This document shows, piece after piece, positions 1-5,860 of a stretch of 15,318 nucleotides of DNA. Position 1 is the first letter of the stretch; the number at the start of each line of letters is the position of its first letter. This DNA is from Gammaproteobacteria bacterium. GTDB lineage: Bacteria; Pseudomonadota; Gammaproteobacteria; S012-40. The stretch spans positions 1-15,318 of the forward strand of contig JAOUPJ010000050.1 of the NCBI GenBank assembly GCA_029879945.1, given 5' to 3'. A program made the translations under genes and the position numbers. The notes below the pieces were generated by a model. The model made no database searches and was not told where the DNA came from. It saw nothing but the letters and a program-made list of their open reading frames with translations.

Positions 1-315
1 CGACTTTAAAAAACTTTGACAACATACTTTCTCTCCAAGCTGCGGTAAAACGTCACAAAACGTATATAAAAATCTGTCCTTCTTTATCGGATTTTCTAGC
101 CGTTCTCTGTAGGGACTGTTTCACAATTTTGATCGGATCGGGTTCAATCGGGTGCACCCTTTGTTCGGAAAATAGACAGATTTACTAGGGCATTTACCGG
201 TTTTCATGCGACTTTTTAGATTGGATTTATTAAGCAGTCTAAAAACGGGTGTTGTTAAAAGAGATACACGGGAATAGAATGGGTTTTATTACAGACTTTA
301 ATTGTTGGTAACTAA
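1..315. other. Non-coding leader region upstream of psiE-like gene
   Basis: No credible gene is visible here on either strand. The stretch is AT-rich and contains a short direct repeat AAAACGT (47-53 and 57-63), a perfect 10-bp palindrome GGGTGCACCC (150-159), and a sigma-70-like promoter at 252-280 that is listed separately. Any upstream gene must end before the window begins. I see no function for the palindrome or the direct repeat. Confidence 0.5.
252..280 (+). promoter_or_regulatory. Sigma-70-like promoter for psiE-like gene
   Basis: A -35 element TTGTTA (252-257) is followed by a 17-nt spacer and a -10 element TAGAAT (275-280), which matches TATAAT at five of six positions. Transcription would begin near 287 and leave a leader of roughly 30 nt before the ATG at 316. 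No Pho-box-like repeats were recognised nearby, so phosphate control is not supported by the sequence. Confidence 0.55.
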
Positions 316-840
316 ATGGAAGAAAAAGAGTTTCGGAACTGGTGGGCCCGGGCAACTTCCCGATGGCCTGGGTTGTCACCTTATGAACGTTTTGAATACA
401 TCGTAAGCCTGATACTTACCTTTATTCTCTCCATCGTCGTATTATTGGCCCTGGCTCAGCTGATTCAGGCCTTGTTCACCATTCTGGAGTTCAAAGACGG
501 TTACCATGTGGACTACAAAACCTTCCAGATCATTTTTGGTATGCTGCTCACCGTTTTGATTGCCATGGAGTTTCGCAATTCACTGCTCTGTGTGCTTGAA
601 GGGAAAGGTCTGCTGGCTCAAGTACAGATCGTGATATTGATTGCGATTATGGCCCTGGCCAGGAAATTTGTGGTGATTGATACCAAGGATATTGATGCCG
701 GTATGATACTGGAACTTTCAGCCGCAGTCTTCGCTCTGGGGCTGATTTATTGGCTTCTTAAGTGTAGTGCTGCTGATGGTTCTTCATTTTTCTCGCAGCT
801 TAGCAGAGGCAAGATGTTTGGAAAGCAGGACGACAAGTAA
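316..840 (+). CDS. PsiE-family (phosphate-starvation-inducible) inner membrane protein
   Basis: The 174-residue protein has four hydrophobic segments at about residues 28-55, 70-92, 101-120 and 129-148, with a charged N-terminus and a hydrophilic C-terminal tail. The segment around residues 75-90 (GMLLTVLIAMEFRNSL) and the ARKF-IDTKD stretch at about 115-125 are typical of the PsiE family. Members of that family are small inner-membrane proteins named after an E. coli gene induced by phosphate starvation; their biochemical function is unknown. The ATG at 316 has only a weak ribosome binding site (GGTAAC), but a good promoter sits just upstream. The stop codon directly abuts the stop of the convergent methyltransferase gene. 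Family assignment is fairly secure; the physiological role is not. Confidence 0.8.
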   Translation: MEEKEFRNWWARATSRWPGLSPYERFEYIVSLILTFILSIVVLLALAQLIQALFTILEFKDGYHVDYKTFQIIFGMLLTVLIAMEFRNSLLCVLEGKGLLAQVQIVILIAIMALARKFVVIDTKDIDAGMILELSAAVFALGLIYWLLKCSAADGSSFFSQLSRGKMFGKQDDK

Positions 841-1449
841 CTAAGGCTTACGTCCTACAAACTCAAGGCAGACTCCCTTTTGAGTGGGATCGTTTTCATC
901 CACTGTTGTCAGATTTTTCTGCAGGAGCATGATCTCGAATTCTGAGAAATCCTGCCGTATCAATTCTTCGTGATAATAAAAGTCGATGTCTTTGGGGCCG
1001 CTGAGCCCGGTCTTTAAATGTTCTCGATGGTAAGCTTCGATGAAAATATAGCCGCCTGCCTTACAGGTTTTAACCATGCCTTGGTGTAGCCGGCAACGAT
1101 ATTCGGGTGGAAGTTGCAGATAGACGCAGATCACAAAATCAAACGCATCCGGCTGCCACAGCCAGTCGTTCACATCGGCGCATTGAGTTTCTACTGTCAC
1201 ACCATTTTTTTCCGCCCAGGCTTGGGTCTTGGCTAATGCGGCGGGTGCGACGTCCATGGCGGTGACACGCAAACCCTGTTTTGCAAGCCACACACTGTTT
1301 CTCCCTTCACCGTCGGCAATACATAACGCACTCATGCCTGGATTGAAGAGTTGAGTATGATCTACCAACAGGGCACAGGGTTTGTCTCCAAAGATTCGCT
1401 CCCCAGCGCTGTATCGTTTCTGCCAATAATCATCGTCTTTGGTATACAC
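841..1449 (-). CDS. Class I SAM-dependent methyltransferase
   Basis: The roughly 202-residue cytoplasmic protein has a Rossmann-type methyltransferase fold. Motif I is ALCIADGEGRNSVWLA at about residues 41-56, followed by an acidic residue in RVTAMDVAP at the end of beta-2 (motif II), and CADVNDW and FDFVICVYLQL further on. The N-terminal DDYWQKRYSAGERIFG stretch and the overall length resemble the TehB/UbiE-like small methyltransferases; the substrate cannot be read from sequence. The frame is open to a GTG at 1470, but I prefer the GTG at 1447-1449 because an AGGA lies 8 nt upstream (1458-1461, complement), whereas nothing useful precedes 1470. It is convergent with the psiE-like gene with zero spacing. 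Confidence 0.8.
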   Translation of the reverse strand: MYTKDDDYWQKRYSAGERIFGDKPCALLVDHTQLFNPGMSALCIADGEGRNSVWLAKQGLRVTAMDVAPAALAKTQAWAEKNGVTVETQCADVNDWLWQPDAFDFVICVYLQLPPEYRCRLHQGMVKTCKAGGYIFIEAYHREHLKTGLSGPKDIDFYYHEELIRQDFSEFEIMLLQKNLTTVDENDPTQKGVCLEFVGRKP

Positions 1450-1483
1450 AAACAGAATCCTATTTTTCACACTATTTTCACTG

Positions 1484-1511
1484 ATTCTAACGATACATCT
1501 AAGAAATGCAA
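1484..1511 (-). promoter_or_regulatory. Possible sigma-70-like promoter for methyltransferase
   Basis: On the minus strand a TTGCAT (1511-1506) is followed by a 16-nt spacer and TAGAAT (1489-1484). The -10 is good (five of six) and the -35 is poor. The predicted start near 1477 leaves about 28 nt before the preferred GTG start at 1449. Confidence 0.4.
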
Positions 1512-1619
1512 GAAGGGAGTTGGTCTTAGATCAGCTCTAGAAAATAAATGACTAAGGATGTGAAGCTGTCCTCAACTATGTAGGAAACTCCGGAAAAGTG
1601 ATAACGGTGTTACAGTTGT

Positions 1620-1637
1620 TTACTCAAATTGGAGTAA
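1620..1637. promoter_or_regulatory. Dyad TTACTC-N6-GAGTAA upstream of STAS-like gene
   Basis: A perfect 6-bp inverted repeat (1620-1625 and 1632-1637) with a 6-nt centre overlaps a -10-like TAAGAT (1635-1640). A TTACAG at 1610-1615 could be a poor -35 with a long 19-nt spacer. The arrangement would suit an operator controlling the gene at 1682, but neither the promoter nor a regulator can be proven from sequence. Confidence 0.3.
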
Positions 1638-1681
1638 GATGAGGCGATTAACGTAGGTACATTGTAAACCGTACTTTGATT

Positions 1682-2086
1682 ATGATTAGCAGACCCTACT
1701 ATTTTCGATACAAATTTACACACGTGATTCGTCATGAGTCGGGTGTTGTAGAGTTGCTATGTGATCGCGACACAGTGTTGAGTGTGGAAATGCTGGAAGA
1801 CGTTCTGGATTTTTGTACTGACCTAGCCAGTGGCGAGCTTTACTTGCTAATCAATAAGAGAAACTCATTTAGTTTTAGCTTAGGGGCTATACAACTACTT
1901 CGGAAATACGATTCGCTTAAGGCCCTGGCCGTATTTTCCGCTAGCCAGAGTACCCATTCGTTTCTTGAGTTTTTCATGAAAATGACTTCGACCGGTTTCG
2001 AGTTGAAACACATGGAAGACAGGGACGCCGCTTTGGCCTGGCTAGAGCGCTGTCGACGCCCGTTCTTAAAAAAGATTCCGGCTTAA
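1682..2086 (+). CDS. Small STAS/SpoIIAA-like domain protein
   Basis: The 134-residue soluble protein starts at ATG 1682; a TTG two codons earlier is in frame but unlikely. It alternates predicted beta strands (HVIRHESGVVELLCD, ELYLLINKRN, LKALAVFSAS) with helices and ends in FELKHMEDRDAALAWLERC. This pattern fits the STAS/SpoIIAA-like sheet-helix fold, in which the final helix follows the phrase 'DRDAALAWL'. Such domains act in anti-anti-sigma switches or as ligand or partner modules, but no obvious phosphorylatable Ser in a canonical D-S/T-SG motif is visible. No anti-sigma factor lies beside it. It has no clear Shine-Dalgarno sequence. The fold call is moderate and the function is unknown. 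Confidence 0.6.
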   Translation: MISRPYYFRYKFTHVIRHESGVVELLCDRDTVLSVEMLEDVLDFCTDLASGELYLLINKRNSFSFSLGAIQLLRKYDSLKALAVFSASQSTHSFLEFFMKMTSTGFELKHMEDRDAALAWLERCRRPFLKKIPA

Positions 2087-2449
2087 GTTCGGGGCTTTCC
2101 ATACCCCACGACTGAAACATCACTTGTTCCGTTGATTCCAGACTTAGTACAGGGAAAGACTGTGTTGAAACCTCTAGCCTCGTCTTTGACCCTTTAATCC
2201 TACCGTTCAACACGCTGACAAACATTAGACGGATTCCAACACCCATTTTCCAGGATACAGATCACACTCTTGTTCCGGCTTGTGAGCACTATCACATAGC
2301 CCCTGGCAGTCCCTCACAAGATCAGGATTTGCGCCTGTACAAAAAACAAACGATTCCGATACCCTACACAGACGAGCCGAAAAGGAGAAATCCTATGGCT
2401 TGCAACACAAACCACTACTATATGTATTGTAAGAATGAGGTAGACCGAC
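2087..2449. other. Long 5' region of the FecR-domain gene
   Basis: This 363-nt gap carries no convincing full-length gene on either strand. It contains a CRP-type dyad at 2281-2296, which lies inside a larger 8-bp inverted repeat (CTTGTGAG 2279-2286 and CTCACAAG 2313-2320), and a short ORF with a strong ribosome binding site at 2395-2463. The rest has no structure I recognise. Confidence 0.5.
2281..2296. promoter_or_regulatory. CRP-like binding site TGTGAGCACTATCACA
   Basis: The site matches the E. coli CRP core consensus TGTGA-N6-TCACA at all ten conserved positions. It is centred about 160 nt upstream of the FecR gene's ATG at 2450 and about 200 nt downstream of the STAS-like gene's stop. 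If a CRP/Vfr homologue binds here it most likely activates the promoter driving the short ORF and the FecR gene. No convincing -35/-10 pair was found at a standard distance, although a weak CAAGAT (2317-2322) lies about where a class II -10 would be. Confidence 0.6.
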
Positions 2450-2463
2450 ATGTTGGTACTTAA
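2395..2463 (+). CDS. Possible 22-residue leader peptide
   Basis: The ORF begins at ATG 2395, seven nt after a perfect AAGGAG (2382-2387), and ends at TAA 2461-2463. It encodes 22 residues beginning MACNTNHYYMYC, with three Tyr, two Cys and no membrane segment. It overlaps the start of the FecR-domain gene by 14 nt in a different frame. Its ribosome binding site is clearly better than that of the downstream gene, which suggests translational coupling or a regulatory leader. It could also be chance, or the remnant of a longer N-terminus displaced by a frameshift, although the downstream frame already has its own signal peptide. Confidence 0.4.
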   Translation: MACNTNHYYMYCKNEVDRHVGT

Positions 2464-3853
2464 TCCTGGAATACACATTACAAGGCGAGCACTTGTGCTT
2501 CTCGTCTTCTTAGGGATAAGTAATACAACATTTGCACAAACAGTAGGTACAGTTATATTTTCACTGGGAGATGTGACAGGCGTTCATCAAAATGGCGAAG
2601 AGTGGAAGGTGCGCAGAGGGGATAACGTATATCTCGGCGACATCATTGTGACTCAGGCTGGTCAGGCGCAAATACGCATGGAAGACAGTGGTCTTATTCA
2701 GATTAATCGAAACTCAAAAATCAGAATTAGCGATTTTCACTATTCGGGTGACGAGTCTAAAGACAAGACAACCTTTGATTTGCTCAAAGGCGCGATGCGT
2801 TCCCTGACAGGCAATATTGGCAAGCAGAAGAAAGAAAACTTCAGTCTGATTTCTCCTGTAGGGTCGATCGGAATCCGGGGCACCGACTTTCTGGTGCGTT
2901 ATTGCAATAACGATTGCGACAATGCAGCGGATGGAATATATGCCGGCGTGGTCAGCGGGGGTATTACGCTACGTACTGACGTCGCTTCTTTGGATGTGAA
3001 TCCTGGCGAATTCGTTTATGCCCAAGACCTGGAAAGCGAACCAGGCTTTATCGATGCAGAAGACGTGGGCAGCCTGCTCATGGCCTCAAGTACGCCCAGT
3101 GACTCCGACTCAATCGGGGGCAACACCGACTTCGAACTGGCCTTGGCCATGTTGGGGGTTTCCAGTGAGGGTGACTCGGTGAATTATCTCACCCAAACGA
3201 TCGTAGCGAATCAGCCACTCGTCAATTTTGCGAAAACCACTTCAGCTGGCTTGATCAGTGGAAACGAGTTGCTGTATTCAGGTACCCTATTAGAACACGG
3301 TGCCGATAGCACAACGGGTGTTGAATGGGGTGTTTACGCGGCGGGAACACAATATACCACTGACGGCACAGGGGGTACGGCAGTGGGTAGTGACAGTCAT
3401 TGGGTCATCGGCAAACTCGATTCCAACTTTGCATTACCCTCAACAGGTAGCGCATCGTACACTGCAACCAATTGGACTACCCCAACAGTTACTACCGGTG
3501 GAACAGCTGTTTTCAGCTCTTCCACTCTAAGTGTGAATTTTGCGGGCGCTGGGGCTTCCACCGTTACCGCAAATGTAGATTTTACGTTGGGAACAGACGG
3601 TTGGTCTGCGAGCAGTGGTGGAATGCTGATAAACACAGACGGAACATTCAATGGCAGCCTGGCAGGTTTGAGTATTACACCCTTTGGGGGCTCTGCGGCA
3701 ACAGATGTTGGAGCCAGTGGCGCTTTTAGTGGGGGCTTGTCGGGAAGCGTGGCGAGTGGTGTTCCAAGTGGGGCCTTCCTTGCCTATCAGGTTCAAGATA
3801 GCACTGGGATAAACAACGTAGTAGGGACAGCCTCATTTACCAAGAACCCATAA
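2450..3853 (+). CDS. Exported FecR-domain protein with TbpB-like C-terminal barrel
   Basis: The 467-residue protein has a Sec signal peptide (residues 1 to about 29, hydrophobic core RALVLLVFLGIS, cleavage near TFA-QT). Residues about 35-190 form a FecR domain: GDNVYLGDIIVT, a repeat-type strand region LIQINRNSKIRI, the glycine-rich GAMRSLTGNIGK, and the signature SPVGSIGIRGTDFLVR at 135-150. The region from about 255 to 467 is rich in Gly, Ser and Thr and built of short alternating strands. Its ending GAFSGGLSGSV...AYQVQD resembles the C-terminal barrel of transferrin-binding-protein-like surface proteins. No lipobox Cys follows the signal peptide. Unlike FecR proper there is no N-terminal cytoplasmic anti-sigma part and no TonB receptor or ECF sigma gene nearby, so iron signalling is doubtful. 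A cell-envelope or surface role is inferred. The ATG follows a GAGG by 9 nt. Confidence 0.75.
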   Translation: MLVLNPGIHITRRALVLLVFLGISNTTFAQTVGTVIFSLGDVTGVHQNGEEWKVRRGDNVYLGDIIVTQAGQAQIRMEDSGLIQINRNSKIRISDFHYSGDESKDKTTFDLLKGAMRSLTGNIGKQKKENFSLISPVGSIGIRGTDFLVRYCNNDCDNAADGIYAGVVSGGITLRTDVASLDVNPGEFVYAQDLESEPGFIDAEDVGSLLMASSTPSDSDSIGGNTDFELALAMLGVSSEGDSVNYLTQTIVANQPLVNFAKTTSAGLISGNELLYSGTLLEHGADSTTGVEWGVYAAGTQYTTDGTGGTAVGSDSHWVIGKLDSNFALPSTGSASYTATNWTTPTVTTGGTAVFSSSTLSVNFAGAGASTVTANVDFTLGTDGWSASSGGMLINTDGTFNGSLAGLSITPFGGSAATDVGASGAFSGGLSGSVASGVPSGAFLAYQVQDSTGINNVVGTASFTKNP

Positions 3854-3865
3854 CGGGTTCTTGGT
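3839..3865. terminator. Perfect 11-bp hairpin between convergent genes
   Basis: ACCAAGAACCC (3839-3849) pairs perfectly with GGGTTCTTGGT (3855-3865) around a 5-nt loop ATAAC. The loop contains the FecR gene's TAA stop (3851-3853). The hairpin sits between that stop and the stop of the convergent kinase gene (3875), the usual place for a bidirectional terminator. Neither strand has a T-run after the stem, so intrinsic termination is not assured; it may instead protect 3' ends. Confidence 0.6.
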
Positions 3866-3874
3866 CATTCACGG

Positions 3875-5638
3875 CTAGCAGGCCCAGCGCGAAATCGTTT
3901 TCTTGAGCGTATTGTAGTCCACAGGTTTGGTAAGAAACTCATCCATACCCACTTCATAACAACGCTCACGAGAAGTTTCATAGGCGTCCGCAGTAATCGC
4001 AATGATCGGGCAATGTTGCCCGGTCATCTTTTCTTGATTACGAATCTGTTTTGTCATCTCGTAGCCATCCATTTCAGGCATATTACAATCGGTTACTATC
4101 AATGAGTACGATTTTGTCTTTAGCTTTGCGATGGCATCTTTCCCATTGCTAACGCAGTCCACCTCGTATCCCAGCTTACCCAATTGGGCCCTAAGTACGA
4201 TCTGGTTTTGCCGATTGTCTTCTACTATAAGAATTTGGATATTGGCACTAGTGGCAGGGATTGCCGAATTTTCTTCATCGCTCACTACTGCGACGTTGGT
4301 GTTCTGATTGTTGGCTAGAACGTTCGTATTGGTGGGAACTGTAACCATAAACATAGTGCCTCTATTTTCTTCACTGTGCACTTCTATGCTGCCGTTCATT
4401 CTATCTATTAAACGTTTGACAATTGTAAGGCCTATCCCCGTCCCCTCGGTATCGCTCTTTTCTCTACCTGCGCGATTGAATTCTTCGTAGATATTACATA
4501 TTTGTTCCGGTGCGATACCAAGCCCATTATCTTTCACTGTAAAAGAGAAGTCGCCATTATTTTCCTTGTTGAAGGAAACCCAAACCTTGCCGTTAGGTCG
4601 ATTGTATTTTATTGAATTGCTAATTAGATTAGTAAGTATTTGCCTGATCCGTTTTGCATCAAGCCGAGGTTGAAAATCGCCCTTGTAGTTGTATTGGAAA
4701 TCGAGGCCAACCTGATGTTTATTAGCTAGACCAGTAAGTATAGATTCGCAATCTTTTGCAATTTCGCGAATATCCGCAGCTTGTGATTCGAGTTTGACTT
4801 GCCCAGAGTCAATAACAGACAGATCCAGGACATCATTGAGTAAATCTAACAGATGGTGTCCTGATTGATGGATGTAGCGTACCTTGTCTTTGTATTTTTC
4901 ACTCAACTGCTCTTCTGCCTCCAGTAGCTCAGTGAAACCTAAAATTGAGTTCATGGGAGTACGAATCTCGTGGCTAAAATGAGAGAGGAAATCAGATTTT
5001 GCCTGGTTCGCCTCTTTGAGTTTCGTGTTGGCATTGGAAAGTGTCTGCACTAGCTCTTCTTTTTCCTCTTTGAGCGCCAGAGTCCTGTTATAGAATCTTA
5101 AAGAGTGAAGGGCGACCATGCTAAGCATAAAGAGATATAGAATGGTAGTAATTGATGTGAGTTGGTAGGTGGATTCTTCCTGTGTCACTAACCAGAAAAA
5201 TACGGGGGAGATGCAAAGGAAGGCATAGACAAAAAAGACAGAAAAACTACTGATGGCGACGGAAATTCCTCCTGCCGCTATACCAGTGAGAATTAGCAGT
5301 ATGGTCATTTTTTCTGGAAAACCTACATGCCCAAGAAAAACGGCCGAGCTACCCCAAATTGCTCCGGTAAATATAATCCCAATAAAATAGGCTTGGCGAA
5401 TCACAACCTGGTCGCTTATTCGTTTGGTATGGTAAAGGATGCCAAGGACAATTCGATAAAAAGTGACTACACCTAGCGCAAGCAACCATATCTTGGTGTT
5501 GGGTACAGCCAGACTCGAAACCTCCCAAAACAGGATTCCGGCAAGCAATATGTGCATGAGCACTGCCAGAGGTAAAAGGGAGAACACAAACTGATTTCGG
5601 GCCGCTAGAGAGGCAGTGGTGAGGGGCGTACGGCGCAC
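3875..5638 (-). CDS. Membrane hybrid sensor histidine kinase with C-terminal receiver
   Basis: The 587-residue protein begins at GTG 5638. Six hydrophobic segments occupy about residues 17-181, with only short connecting loops and no large periplasmic domain. A coiled coil (about 187-215) leads into a HisKA domain with the H-box FLSHFSHEIRTPMNS, phospho-acceptor His223. The HATPase_c domain shows an N-box (LTNLISNSIKYN, about 335-346), a G1 box (DNGLGIA) and a G2 box (GTGIGLTIV, 399-407). After an Asn/Thr-rich linker (about 436-465) comes a receiver domain with acidic pocket E473-D474, phospho-acceptor Asp517 in VTDCNMPEMDG and Lys571 in LTKPVD. Phosphate is expected to pass from His223 to Asp517; no Hpt protein or output regulator is encoded beside it. 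The stimulus is unknown and may be sensed within the membrane. Confidence 0.9.
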   Translation of the reverse strand: MRRTPLTTASLAARNQFVFSLLPLAVLMHILLAGILFWEVSSLAVPNTKIWLLALGVVTFYRIVLGILYHTKRISDQVVIRQAYFIGIIFTGAIWGSSAVFLGHVGFPEKMTILLILTGIAAGGISVAISSFSVFFVYAFLCISPVFFWLVTQEESTYQLTSITTILYLFMLSMVALHSLRFYNRTLALKEEKEELVQTLSNANTKLKEANQAKSDFLSHFSHEIRTPMNSILGFTELLEAEEQLSEKYKDKVRYIHQSGHHLLDLLNDVLDLSVIDSGQVKLESQAADIREIAKDCESILTGLANKHQVGLDFQYNYKGDFQPRLDAKRIRQILTNLISNSIKYNRPNGKVWVSFNKENNGDFSFTVKDNGLGIAPEQICNIYEEFNRAGREKSDTEGTGIGLTIVKRLIDRMNGSIEVHSEENRGTMFMVTVPTNTNVLANNQNTNVAVVSDEENSAIPATSANIQILIVEDNRQNQIVLRAQLGKLGYEVDCVSNGKDAIAKLKTKSYSLIVTDCNMPEMDGYEMTKQIRNQEKMTGQHCPIIAITADAYETSRERCYEVGMDEFLTKPVDYNTLKKTISRWAC

Positions 5639-5860
5639 TTAGTATCCCGCTATTTTTGTAAGTTAATACTAATTCGGATAAATGACTAATCTGTTTAGGA
5701 AATTAGGAACATCGCTGCCTGGAAATGAGGACTAGATCTCAGTTTTTGATATATGTGAGCGGGTTTATCCATACACGGTTGGCTTGAGGCAGCGGAGAGT
5801 AATGAGAATGAGTCAAATTCTACTATTGAGGACTTGATTCGATAAAGGCATTTTCCGGAT

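Noticed and set aside
150..159. GGGTGCACCC palindrome upstream of the psiE-like gene as an operator
   Set aside because: A perfect 10-bp palindrome, but it lies about 100 nt upstream of the promoter without a second copy or known motif; noted only.
1974..2246. 90-codon minus-strand ORF across the end of the STAS-like gene
   Set aside because: It overlaps the better-supported STAS-like gene, lacks a start signal, and its sequence has no recognisable domain.
3300..3796. Several 75-90-codon ORFs on both strands within the FecR gene's 3' half
   Set aside because: They are alternative-frame readings of low-complexity Gly/Ser/Thr coding sequence, without ribosome binding sites or domains.
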